Shown piece after piece: positions 29,602-37,918 of a stretch of DNA of 37,918 nucleotides. Source of the stretch: DATBSK01 sp964501785 (GTDB lineage: Bacteria > Actinomycetota > Acidimicrobiia > IMCC26256 > PALSA-555); the NCBI GenBank assembly GCA_964501785.1, contig CAZCUD010000023.1, forward strand, positions 1-37,918. Reading direction: 5' to 3'. Both the position numbers and the translations under genes were made by a program. Every line of letters begins with the position of its first letter. The stretch's first letter is position 1. A model generated the notes under the pieces. The model saw only the letters and a list, made by a program, of their open reading frames with translations. It was not told the DNA's origin and searched no databases.

Positions 29602-32600
29602 GTGGGGCCGGCTCGGATCAAGGACGCCACCCGACTGCCGCGCGCGGCGCGGGTCGGATGGATCAGCGTCCTCGCGGGGCTGCTCGGGATCGGTGTCGGT
29701 GGAGCGCTGACGATCGTCGGCGCCGCTGGTGCCTCGCAGCAGCCGCAGCTGCACGCGTCGGTCGCCGACTGCTCGACCACGGTCACGTACACGGTGAGCT
29801 CACCCGACGGCGACGACGCCGCCCGCACCAACGGCAGCGTCGGTGTGTGGTGGCGCGACGGCGACGTCGGCGGCTTCGCGCCGGATCCCGGCGAGCTGCC
29901 GTCCGTCAACGCGTTGACGATCGACGGGGGCTTCACCTTCACCGGCACGATCGAGACCGGTGCGGCGCCGGGCAGCGCGGTGACCGTGCGCGCCGCCGCA
30001 CTCGAGGCCTGGGGTGACGGGGCGGCGGCAGGTGAGCCGGTGTTCGCGACCGTCACGTTGCCGCCTGCCTGCGAGACGGCTCCCGCGCCCGAGCCGTCGA
30101 CGTCGGACCCGACCGCACCGCCGGTCGTGGACGCCCCCGACCTCACGACCCCGTCGGCTCCCGACGTCCCCGCCACGCCGGCGCCGCTCGTCGACGAGGA
30201 CGGCGTCCCGGCGGAGATCGAGGCCGGCGCGCCGAACGGCGGCGACGGCAACGCCGACGGATTCGCCGACTCGGAGCAGGCGCACGTGGCGTCGCTGCCG
30301 AGCGCGCTCGACGTCGACGGCAACGGCGCGAAGGACGACTACGTCACGATCGCCGCACCCGAGGGCACGTCGCTCGCGAACGTGCGCGCGCTCCGGGTGC
30401 CGGCCGACAACCCTCCCCCCGACGGTGCGACGCTGCCGGCGGGGCTCTTCGACTACGACCTGGCGGTCGCGAACCCCGGTGATCCGGCCGACGTCGAGCT
30501 GTTCCTGCCGGACGGTCGCCACGAGGCCGTCTACATGCTCCAGGACGGTCGGTGGCGCGAGTTCGACGCGCATGCCTCGATCGACGACGCGAGCGATCGG
30601 GCGCTCCTCCACCTCGTCGACGGAGGCGCCGGCGACGAGAGCGGAGTCGACGGCGTCATCAACGACCCCGTCGGCGTCGGCACGCCCGGTGAGCCGGGGA
30701 CGATCACCGCGCACAAGGTCTCGGTCGACGCCAACGGCCAGACGTTCGGCTTCCGCCTGCGATCGTGCACCAACAGCGGCGCGAGCGCGTCGATCAGCTC
30801 CTGCAGCGGTGCCTCGACGGTCGGTGACCGCACGGGCGTGGCCGCCGGCGACTACGGGATCTGGAACGGCCTCACCACCGGATCGAACCAGTGGTACTTC
30901 GTCAGCGAGATCAACGTCCCGAGCGGCTTCGGCCTGACGTCGGTGACGTGCAGCGGGGGAGTCAACGCGAACAGCGGCACGGTGAGCGGCGAGACCGGTT
31001 GGTTCGTCAAGCTCGGACCGACCGGTCAGAGCGCCCAGTGCACGTTCACCAACGCGTCCAACTCGATCACCGCGCGCAAGGGTGGGGTGCGGGTCCCCGG
31101 CCAGAACAACGCGAACACCTACGTGTCCGGTGTCGACGGCGCGACGTTCGAGGTCGCGACGAACAGCACGTTCACGAGCGGCCTCGCCGACCTGTGCACG
31201 ACGTCGTCGACGCCGGGACCGCTCGGCACCTGCACGGTGTCGAACGTCACCAACGGCACGAAGTGGGTGCGCGAGAAGACGTCGCCTGCGGGGTGGGACA
31301 AGATCACCACCGTCGCCTACGGCGGCGGACCGAGCGGCCCGAACCCAGACGTCGCGTACAACGAGTCGACCGGGAACCTCACCGGTGGGACGTCGGCGAC
31401 CACCCGTTGGTTCATGAACCGCATGACGAACCCGCCGCTCGCGGTCGACACCTGCGGGCTGAAGATCGGGCTGCTGCTCGACAAGTCGCAGTCGATCTCG
31501 GGCTTCCAAGACGACTACATCGAGGCCGCGCAGGGCTTCGTCAGCTCGCTCGCGAACACCCCGACGCAGATGAAGCTCTGGAGCTTCGGGATCAACGCGC
31601 AGACCTACAACGGCGGGAGCTTCTACGACCTGGCGAACGGCGCCGACGTCACGAGCGCGAACACCCAGATCGAGAACGTCTACAACAACCTCGAGTCGGG
31701 CACGAACTGGGACGTGGGGCTCCAGGCCGTCGGCAACGCCGGCCTCGACGTCCTGTTCGTGATCACCGACGGCAACCCCATCATGTGGCAGGGGAACACG
31801 AGCGGGACCACGGTCGACCTCATCGACGTCGAGGCCGGGGTCGCCTCGGCGAACCTGGTCAAGAGCTTCGGACAGCGAGTGGTGTCGGTCGGCGTCGGCA
31901 ACCTGACGGCCACCAACATCTCGCTGCTCTCCGGACCCACCCAGGGCTCCGACTACTTCGTCGGGTCGGTGGCCGAGCTCCAGCAGACCCTCAACGACCT
32001 CGCCAAGTCGCTCTGTGGCGGCAGCCTCACGGTCAAGAAGGAGGTGAAGACCGGTCCGGGCGCGAACGACTTCGCGGTGGCGCCGGGCTGGGCCTTCAAC
32101 GCCTCCCCGGCGGCGACCACCGTCACGCCCGCCAACGGTCAGACCGGGGCCAACGGCACCGTCAACTTCGACTACGCGGCCGGCCCGTGGCCCAAGGCCG
32201 TGACGGTCACCGAGACCCAGCAGACCGGCTACTCGCTGGTTCAGCAGGGCGGTCAGAACGCCGCGTGCACGGTCGACGGGTCGCCGGCGACGGTCCAGAG
32301 CGGGGGGAGCGCCGGGGCGCCGAACGTCACCCTCGAGGTCGACGCGAACGACATCGTCGCGTGCACGTTCCGCAACAGCCCGGCGACGAGCTCCATCCAG
32401 GTCAGGAAGGAGACGACCGGCGGCGCAGCCGGGCCCTTCCAGTTCACGGTGACCGGCCCGAACGCCACCAATGCGAACCGGAGTGCGACCACCAACGCCT
32501 CGGGCGTGCCGGTGAACGCGGGTGAGCCGGTGACCGGACTCTTCCCCGGGTCGTACACCATCACCGAGTCGTCCCTGCCCGCCGGTTGGGAGCTCACCGA

Positions 32601-35600
32601 CATCGCGTGCACGGGCGCCACCGACGACGGCACGCCCGACCTCGAGGCCGACCGGATCGTGGTGGGCGTCGGCGCCGGTCAACAGGTGATCTGCACGTTC
32701 ACCAACAGCAGCCAGGTGGGCGAGATCACGATCGTGAAGCAGGCGATCGGTGGAGTGGACACGTTCCCGTTCGACCTGTCCCAGGGCGGCAACCCGGTGC
32801 CCGGCACACCGACGCTGGAGATCGCCGCGGGGCCGGCCACGCCCGCCGACGACGGCACCGACACCTGGACCGACGTCGCGGCCGGCACCTACGCGGTGTC
32901 CGAGCAGCTGCCCGCGGGCTGGACCCTGACCGGCTCGAGCTGCGACGACGGGTCGACGCTCGACGCAGTCGAGGTCTCACCGGGCGAGACCGTCACCTGC
33001 ACGGTGACCAACACCAAGCTCGCCGAGGTCACCATCGAGAAGGTGGCGGTCGGCGCGGGCGCCGGCAGCGACTTCGACTTCTCGGTGCCGACCGCGTTCG
33101 ACGTGCCGGACGACACGCTCACGCTGTCGCCGCCCGACGGTGGTGGTGACGACGCGCAGACCTTCGCAGTGCCGGCGGGCTCCTATCCGGTGACCGAGCT
33201 GGGCCCGCCTGCGGGCTGGGACCTGACCGGCCTCGTCTGCGACGACGGTTCGCCGACGCAGGACGCCACCGCGACCATCGACGTCGTGGCAGGCGAAGCG
33301 GTGACCTGCACGTGGACCAACACCAAGCGCGGCACCGTGACCGTCGTGAAGCGCGGCGTCGGGGCCGGCGCGGACTTCGACTTCGACGTGCCGGCTGCGT
33401 TCGACGAGCCCGACGACACGATCACCCTGACCACGCCCACCGGCGGCGGTGACGACTCGACCAGCTACACGGTGGCGCCGGGCACGTACCCGGTCTCCGA
33501 GCAGCCGGCACCCGACGGCTGGGACCTGACCGACGTCGAGTGCACGAACGACTCGGAGATCGAGGCGCCCACAGCGCAGATCGCGGTTGCGCCCGGCGAA
33601 GACGTCACCTGCACGTGGACGAACACCAAGCGCGGCGAGCTCGAGATCGTCAAGGACGGGGTCGGTGAGGGGCCGGGCGCAGCGTTCGAGTTCACCGTGC
33701 CGTCCGCGTTCGACGAGCCCGGCAACGTCCTCACGTTGACAACCCCTGATGGCGGTGGAGAGGACGCGAAGACCTACACGCTCCCGCCCGCGACCTACGT
33801 GATCGACGAGGCGGCCATGCCTGCCGGTTGGGACTTCACCGGGATCACCTGTGACGCGCAGGACTACCAGGTCGAGCTGACCGGTGTGTCGGTCGCGCTC
33901 CAGCCCGGCGAGTCGGCATCGTGCACGTGGACGAACACGAAGCAGGCGACGATCGACATCGTCAAGGAGGGCGTCGGTGCCGGCCCCGGTGCGCCGTTCG
34001 ACTTCGACGTGCCGGGCGAGTTCACCGAGCCGAACGACACGCTGACGCTCACCACGCCGACCGACGGCGGCGATGACTCGAAGAGCTACCGCGTGCCCGC
34101 GGGGACGTACCCCGTCACCGAGCAGACCGACCTCCCGGGCGGCTGGGACTTCACCGCGCTCTCCTGCTCGAACGACTCGCCGACCGACGGGCGCACCGCG
34201 ACGATCCAGGTCGAGCCGGGTGAGGAGGTGACCTGCACGTGGACCAACACCAAGCAGGCAGAGATCACCATCACCAAGGTGACCGTCGGCGAGGGTGAGG
34301 CGACGTTCGACTTCGCCGTGCCGCCGGCCTTCGGTGAGCCCGACGACACGCTCTCGCTGACGCCGCCGGCCGGCGGCGGGTCGGCGGCCGACAGCTTCTT
34401 CGTGCCCGCCGGCGAGTACACGGTCGCCGAGGAGCAGGTGCCGGACGGTTGGGACTTCACGTCGCTCACCTGCACGAACGAGTCCGTGGTGACCGATGCG
34501 TCGGTCGTCATCGAGGTCGGCCCGGGCGAGCAGGTGACCTGCACGTGGACGAACACGCAGCGGCCCGAGAACGGCAACATCGTGATCACCAAGGTCGGCG
34601 TCGGCGCGGGCGACGGTGCGCCCTTCGGCTTCTCGGTGCCAGCCGAGTTCGGAGAGCCCGGCGACACGCTGACGCTCACCACTCCGGCGGGTGGCGGCAA
34701 CGACTCGAAGGGCTTCTCGGTCCCGCCCGACACCGAGGACGGCTACGTCGTGAGCGAGGTCGCACCGCTCCCGGCCGGATGGGACTTCAGCGATCTCGAG
34801 TGCACCGACCCCGACGGGCAGGACCCGGCGACGATCGAGGACCGGACCGCCACGATCTTCGTGAGCTCCGGTGAGACGGTCACCTGCACGTGGACGAACA
34901 CCAAGCGCGGCGACGTGACGGTCGAGAAGGTGGGTGTGGGCGCGGGTGCGGGCGCGACGTTCGACTTCTCGGTGCCGGGGGCGTTCGGTGAGCCGGACGA
35001 CACGCTGGCGCTGACGACGCCGACCGACGGGGGCAGCGACAGCGCGTCCTACTCCGTCGCGCCCGGCACCTACGCGGTGACCGAGACGGTCCCGCTGCCC
35101 GACGGCTGGGACTTCACGGATCTCGAGTGCACCAACGGCTCGGTGATCGACGACCGCACCGCGGAGATCGAGGTCGCGGCCGGTGAGAGCGTCACCTGCA
35201 CGTGGACGAACACGAAGCTCCCCGGCACGGTCACGATCGCCAAGACCGCAGTGGGCGAGAGCGCGGAGAGCTTCCAGTTCTCGGTGCCGCCGGCGTTCGG
35301 CGCACCGGACGACACCGTCACCCTGTCGACCCCGGCGGGTGGCGGCACCGTCGAGTCGTCGGCGTTCGAGGTGCCGGAGGGCACGTACCCGGTGAGCGAG
35401 CTCGGGCCTCCCGCGGCCTGGGACCTCACCGACCTCGAGTGCACCAACGACTCCCCGATCGCGAGCCCGACCGTCGAGATCCAGGTGCCCGCCGGCGGTG
35501 AGGTGACCTGCACGTGGACCAACACCGAACGTGCCGACGTGACCATCGAGAAGGTCGCGATCGGCTCCGGACCCGGTGCCACGTTCCAGTTCTCGGTGCC

Positions 35601-36801
35601 CGCCGCCTTCGGCGAGCCCGACGACACGCTCTCGCTCCAGACCCCCGCGGGTGGTGGCGAGGATGCGCAGACCTTCTCGGTGCCGCCGGGCTCGTACGCG
35701 GTCAGCGAGCAGGGCCCGCCGTCGGGCTGGCGCCTGACCGGCATCGAGTGCTCGAACGACGCGACACCTGATGGTGCGGGCGTCGAGATCGAGGTCGCGG
35801 CGGGCGCGACCGTCACGTGCACCTGGACAAACGAGGTCACGACGGCGCGCGTCGAGGTGGTCAAGCAGGTCGGCGGCAGCGACGTCGGCGGGTGGACCTT
35901 CGACGGCCAGGTGAGCGGCGGCACCGCGCACTTCGCCGGCGGCGGCACCGCCGAGGCGCGCACGACCGCAGGTTCGCCGCCGCTCGCGACCTTCGATCTC
36001 GAGCAGGTGCCGGACGCGGGCGCCGCGGTGCTGCTCGCCGAGCAGCTCCAGGTCGGCTACGGCTTCGCCGGCGTGTCCTGCGCCGTGATCGCCGAGCAGG
36101 GCGAGGACCAGCCGATCTCGGCCGAGCCCGACGGTGCCACCGCGACGCCGACCGTGCTGCCCGACCAGGTCGTGCGCTGCACGTTCGTGAACAACCTCCT
36201 GCCGGCGTCGATCTCGCTCGTGAAGACCGCCTCGGCCTCGCAGGTGACCGCCGGGAGCGACACGTCGTTCTCGATCGTGATCACCAACGACGGCCAGGTG
36301 CCGCTCACCAACGTCGTCGTGACCGATCCGGTCCCGACCGGCACCACCTTCGTCTCGGCGACGGTCGTCGACGGTGAGTCGGGCATCTGCTCGGAGGCCG
36401 GCGGGTTGGTCACGTGCACCCTCGACGGGACGCTCGAGGTGGGCGAGACGTCGACGATCTCGCTCGTGGTCAACGTGCCTGCGTCGGCGACGCCGTTCAC
36501 GATCGTCAACAGCGCGACCGTGACCGGCGATCCGCCGGTGTGCCCGCCGTCGACGGACGAGCCGACGGGTGACGTGAGCGCGACGGTCGGCGAGTGCCCG
36601 GTGACGTCGACCGATGACGCGACGGTCCCGGTGATCGGGGTCGGTGGTGAGACGGCGACGGTGGACGCGCCTCGCATCGTGGCGGGCACGCTGCCGTTCA
36701 CGGGTCCCGCGGGTGCCGCGGCGCTGAAGGCCGGAGCATGGCTCCTCGCGCTCGGTGGCGTGATCCAGCTCTCGACCCGGCGGCGCCGCCCGACGAGCTA
36801 G
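29602..36801 (+). CDS. Giant LPFTG-anchored surface protein with vWA domain and nine repeat units
   Basis: This is a 2,399-residue cell-surface protein. It has a signal/anchor segment (WISVLAGLLGIGVGGALTIV) near residues 20-40, then an Asp/Pro-rich region. A von Willebrand A domain (about 615-805) has the metal site DKSQSIS and VITDG. Three diverged and then nine near-identical prealbumin/SpaA-like units follow (about 1140-2075). A DUF11 domain (about 2200-2310) precedes the sortase signal LPFTG (2364-2368), with its hydrophobic stretch and RRRR. Each repeat has Lys early, Glu in the PV.E segment and Asn in CTWTN, the positions used for Lys-Asn isopeptide bonds in CnaB-type folds, plus two Cys. 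It should be an adhesin-like stalk. The GTG at 29602 has GGGAGG four bases upstream. It interrupts the usual DUF1385-prfA adjacency. Confidence 0.9.
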   Translation: MGPARIKDATRLPRAARVGWISVLAGLLGIGVGGALTIVGAAGASQQPQLHASVADCSTTVTYTVSSPDGDDAARTNGSVGVWWRDGDVGGFAPDPGELPSVNALTIDGGFTFTGTIETGAAPGSAVTVRAAALEAWGDGAAAGEPVFATVTLPPACETAPAPEPSTSDPTAPPVVDAPDLTTPSAPDVPATPAPLVDEDGVPAEIEAGAPNGGDGNADGFADSEQAHVASLPSALDVDGNGAKDDYVTIAAPEGTSLANVRALRVPADNPPPDGATLPAGLFDYDLAVANPGDPADVELFLPDGRHEAVYMLQDGRWREFDAHASIDDASDRALLHLVDGGAGDESGVDGVINDPVGVGTPGEPGTITAHKVSVDANGQTFGFRLRSCTNSGASASISSCSGASTVGDRTGVAAGDYGIWNGLTTGSNQWYFVSEINVPSGFGLTSVTCSGGVNANSGTVSGETGWFVKLGPTGQSAQCTFTNASNSITARKGGVRVPGQNNANTYVSGVDGATFEVATNSTFTSGLADLCTTSSTPGPLGTCTVSNVTNGTKWVREKTSPAGWDKITTVAYGGGPSGPNPDVAYNESTGNLTGGTSATTRWFMNRMTNPPLAVDTCGLKIGLLLDKSQSISGFQDDYIEAAQGFVSSLANTPTQMKLWSFGINAQTYNGGSFYDLANGADVTSANTQIENVYNNLESGTNWDVGLQAVGNAGLDVLFVITDGNPIMWQGNTSGTTVDLIDVEAGVASANLVKSFGQRVVSVGVGNLTATNISLLSGPTQGSDYFVGSVAELQQTLNDLAKSLCGGSLTVKKEVKTGPGANDFAVAPGWAFNASPAATTVTPANGQTGANGTVNFDYAAGPWPKAVTVTETQQTGYSLVQQGGQNAACTVDGSPATVQSGGSAGAPNVTLEVDANDIVACTFRNSPATSSIQVRKETTGGAAGPFQFTVTGPNATNANRSATTNASGVPVNAGEPVTGLFPGSYTITESSLPAGWELTDIACTGATDDGTPDLEADRIVVGVGAGQQVICTFTNSSQVGEITIVKQAIGGVDTFPFDLSQGGNPVPGTPTLEIAAGPATPADDGTDTWTDVAAGTYAVSEQLPAGWTLTGSSCDDGSTLDAVEVSPGETVTCTVTNTKLAEVTIEKVAVGAGAGSDFDFSVPTAFDVPDDTLTLSPPDGGGDDAQTFAVPAGSYPVTELGPPAGWDLTGLVCDDGSPTQDATATIDVVAGEAVTCTWTNTKRGTVTVVKRGVGAGADFDFDVPAAFDEPDDTITLTTPTGGGDDSTSYTVAPGTYPVSEQPAPDGWDLTDVECTNDSEIEAPTAQIAVAPGEDVTCTWTNTKRGELEIVKDGVGEGPGAAFEFTVPSAFDEPGNVLTLTTPDGGGEDAKTYTLPPATYVIDEAAMPAGWDFTGITCDAQDYQVELTGVSVALQPGESASCTWTNTKQATIDIVKEGVGAGPGAPFDFDVPGEFTEPNDTLTLTTPTDGGDDSKSYRVPAGTYPVTEQTDLPGGWDFTALSCSNDSPTDGRTATIQVEPGEEVTCTWTNTKQAEITITKVTVGEGEATFDFAVPPAFGEPDDTLSLTPPAGGGSAADSFFVPAGEYTVAEEQVPDGWDFTSLTCTNESVVTDASVVIEVGPGEQVTCTWTNTQRPENGNIVITKVGVGAGDGAPFGFSVPAEFGEPGDTLTLTTPAGGGNDSKGFSVPPDTEDGYVVSEVAPLPAGWDFSDLECTDPDGQDPATIEDRTATIFVSSGETVTCTWTNTKRGDVTVEKVGVGAGAGATFDFSVPGAFGEPDDTLALTTPTDGGSDSASYSVAPGTYAVTETVPLPDGWDFTDLECTNGSVIDDRTAEIEVAAGESVTCTWTNTKLPGTVTIAKTAVGESAESFQFSVPPAFGAPDDTVTLSTPAGGGTVESSAFEVPEGTYPVSELGPPAAWDLTDLECTNDSPIASPTVEIQVPAGGEVTCTWTNTERADVTIEKVAIGSGPGATFQFSVPAAFGEPDDTLSLQTPAGGGEDAQTFSVPPGSYAVSEQGPPSGWRLTGIECSNDATPDGAGVEIEVAAGATVTCTWTNEVTTARVEVVKQVGGSDVGGWTFDGQVSGGTAHFAGGGTAEARTTAGSPPLATFDLEQVPDAGAAVLLAEQLQVGYGFAGVSCAVIAEQGEDQPISAEPDGATATPTVLPDQVVRCTFVNNLLPASISLVKTASASQVTAGSDTSFSIVITNDGQVPLTNVVVTDPVPTGTTFVSATVVDGESGICSEAGGLVTCTLDGTLEVGETSTISLVVNVPASATPFTIVNSATVTGDPPVCPPSTDEPTGDVSATVGECPVTSTDDATVPVIGVGGETATVDAPRIVAGTLPFTGPAGAAALKAGAWLLALGGVIQLSTRRRRPTS
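33022..35832 (+). repeat. Nine tandem coding repeats of about 312 bp
   Basis: The Cys codon of the closing CTWTN (or CTVTN) motif falls at 32998, 33307, 33610, 33922, 34234, 34540, 34885, 35197, 35509 and 35818. Spacings are 309, 303, 312, 312, 306, 345, 312, 312 and 309 bp, all multiples of three. The longest unit has an insert (GQDPATIEDR region and EDGY). Units share F.FSVP.AFGEPDDTLTL, GGW/GWDLT.LECTN and GE.VTCTWTNTK. Confidence 0.92.
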
Positions 36802-36830
36802 CGGTCGCCGTTCCGCCAGGACCGGTGCAG

Positions 36831-36862
36831 GCGATGCCCTGCTCCACGGAGAAGGGCATCGC
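36831..36862 (+). terminator. Hairpin after the surface-protein gene
   Basis: GCGATGCCCT (36831-36840) and AGGGCATCGC (36853-36862) form a perfect 10-bp stem with a 12-base loop, 29 bases after the stop. There is no T-run, as often in high-GC Actinobacteria, so it could act as a terminator or an mRNA stabiliser. Confidence 0.5.
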
Positions 36863-36937
36863 GAACCGGGTCGGTACCCTGGTTCGACATGGAGCAGCCG
36901 AGCGTCTCGCTGAGCGGCCGCAGGTGCCCTGCGGCCG
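36862..36937 (+). promoter_or_regulatory. Two further hairpins and possible prfA promoter
   Basis: CGAACC-GGGT pairs with ACCC-T-GGTTCG at 36862-36886 with one bulged base. CGGCCGCAGG-TGC-CCTGCGGCCG forms a perfect 10-bp stem at 36915-36937. TACCCT (36875-36880), inside the first stem, could be a -10 box whose transcript would begin at the ATG at 36889. Confidence 0.4.
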
Positions 36938-36957
36938 AGCGAGCGCGACCGATGTGA
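36889..36957 (+). CDS. Possible 22-residue leader reading frame overlapping prfA
   Basis: A short frame reads MEQPSVSLSGRRCPAAERAR then PM and stops at TGA 36955-36957. The stop shares its last base with the prfA ATG (TGATG). A TACCCT box ends eight bases upstream of its ATG, which fits a leaderless transcript. The second hairpin of the prfA leader lies inside it. No relatives are known to me. The overlap and hairpin suggest coupling or attenuation of prfA, but a chance frame in GC-rich DNA is quite possible. Confidence 0.3.
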   Translation: MEQPSVSLSGRRCPAAERARPM

Positions 36958-37918
36958 TGTTCGAGCAGCTGGCCGACCTCGAGATCGAGCTCGAGAAGCT
37001 CGAGACGCGCCTGCCCGAGATCTACGCGGGCGGTGACCAGGCCGCCGCGCGCGCGGCGGGTCGTCGCCACGCCGAGCTGAAGCCGATCGTCGACGCCTAT
37101 CGCGAGTACCGCACGACCGAGAGCGCGGTCGCCGATGCCAAGGAGATGCTCGCCTCGGAGCAGGACGCAGACATGCGTGAGTACCTCCGCGGCGAGCTCG
37201 AGGAGCAAGAGCGCGAGCTCGTCGCCCTCGAGGCTCGCCTCCGTGAGCTGCTCGTGCCACGCGACCCCAATGACGGCAAGAACGTGATCCTCGAGATCCG
37301 CGGGGCCGAGGGAGGGGAGGAGGCGAACCTCTGGGCGGCCGACCTGCTCCACATGTACGAAGGCCTCGCGAAGCGACACGGCTGGAAGAGCGAGGTGCTC
37401 GCGAGCCAGCCGTCCGACATGGGCGGCATGCGCGACGTGACGCTCGTGTTCAGGGGTGACGACGCCTGGGCCCGGCTCAAGCACGAGGCGGGTCCGCACC
37501 GCGTGCAGCGGGTGCCCGTGACCGAGAGCCAGGGGCGCGTGCACACCAGCGCCGCCACCGTCGCGGTCCTGCCGGAGGCCGAGGAGGTCGACGTCGACAT
37601 CGCACCCGGCGACCTCGAGGTCGACGTCTACCGCTCGAGCGGGCCCGGCGGACAGTCGGTCAACACCACCGACTCGGCGGTTCGCATCACGCACCTCCCC
37701 ACGGGGCTCGTCGTCACCTGCCAGGACGAGAAGAGCCAGCTCCAGAACAAGGAGAAGGCGCTGCGGATCCTGCGGTCGCGCCTGCTCCAGCTCGAGCAGG
37801 AGCGCCAGGACTCCGAGCTGTCCTCGGCGCGGCGGGACCAGGTGAAGGGCGGGGGGCGGTCCGAGAAGATCCGCACCTACAACTTCAAGGAGAACCGGGT
37901 CACCGACCACCGGATCGG
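36957..37918 (+). CDS. prfA: Peptide chain release factor 1 (3' end outside window)
   Basis: The first 320 residues of release factor 1, which ends translation at UAA and UAG. The N-terminal helical domain is followed by ILEIRGAEGGEEANLWA. The stop-codon-reading region HRVQRVPVTESQGRVHTS carries Pro-Val-Thr, the RF1-type PxT motif. SSGPGGQSVNTTDSAVRITH holds the GGQ tripeptide at residues 231-233, which triggers peptide release. The RF1 family is about 355-360 residues, so only about 40 residues are missing. The ATG at 36957 is chosen (a GTG directly before it is in frame); no good Shine-Dalgarno precedes it, and it overlaps a short upstream frame by one base. Confidence 0.95.
   Translation, partial: MFEQLADLEIELEKLETRLPEIYAGGDQAAARAAGRRHAELKPIVDAYREYRTTESAVADAKEMLASEQDADMREYLRGELEEQERELVALEARLRELLVPRDPNDGKNVILEIRGAEGGEEANLWAADLLHMYEGLAKRHGWKSEVLASQPSDMGGMRDVTLVFRGDDAWARLKHEAGPHRVQRVPVTESQGRVHTSAATVAVLPEAEEVDVDIAPGDLEVDVYRSSGPGGQSVNTTDSAVRITHLPTGLVVTCQDEKSQLQNKEKALRILRSRLLQLEQERQDSELSSARRDQVKGGGRSEKIRTYNFKENRVTDHRI

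Noticed and set aside
29800..32682. A 960-codon minus-strand open frame opposite the first part of the surface protein
   Set aside because: Same reason: low-complexity translation with no start signal or domain, mirroring the true gene.
33022..35832. Regular repeats considered as CRISPR or minisatellite
   Set aside because: The unit is about 312 bp, keeps the reading frame and encodes a protein domain; there are no short repeats with unique spacers.
32977..37260. A 1,427-codon open frame on the minus strand opposite the surface protein and prfA
   Set aside because: It is Arg/His-rich, has no recognisable domain, and runs antisense across two clear genes. Codon bias of the repeated GC-rich gene explains the lack of stops.

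Overview
The window is high-GC DNA from an actinobacterium. My best guess is an Acidimicrobiia-like lineage, because the right side carries rho, rpmE, a DUF1385 gene and prfA in the order seen across Actinobacteria, with several apparently leaderless GTG starts and a homoserine-kinase-like member of the phosphoglycerate mutase family beside rho. The lineage is an inference; no rRNA is present.

Left part (1 to about 20,166): an integrated conjugative element. It opens with the tail of a probable conjugation ATPase and a CHC2/Toprim primase. A MobF-type relaxase-helicase, a small sigma-like regulator and a TraG/VirD4-type coupling ATPase follow. A 550-bp non-coding stretch with two strong hairpins separates this transfer module from cargo that looks like a defence island. 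The cargo contains a UvrD-like helicase, a tiny membrane protein, two divergent proteins with HEPN-like RxxxxH motifs, an Mrr-like PD-(D/E)XK nuclease, an HTH regulator coupled to a DNA methyltransferase, a GHKL (MutL/MORC-like) ATPase and an Mrr-N winged-helix protein. A tyrosine integrase reading away from a tRNA-Arg(CCG) gene closes the element. The tRNA 3' end is the probable attachment site; the other end lies left of the window.

Right part (20,166 to 37,918): chromosomal backbone. It holds a class II aldolase-family protein, a type B carboxylesterase, a lipoprotein with two tandem glucose/sorbosone-dehydrogenase domains, the ApgM-family enzyme, rho, rpmE, DUF1385 and prfA (cut by the window end). 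Between the DUF1385 gene and prfA sits a 7.2-kb gene for a 2,399-residue LPFTG-anchored surface protein with a von Willebrand A domain and nine near-identical units of about 104 residues.

The most system-like novelty is the block 11,987-18,648. A nuclease, a methyltransferase with its regulator, and an operon of a winged-helix protein and a GHKL ATPase face each other with overlapping 3' ends. This could be a composite restriction-modification-like defence system. The divergent HEPN-like pair beside it (9,549-12,000) is a second candidate. A third point is a possible 22-codon leader reading frame whose UGA stop overlaps the start of prfA.
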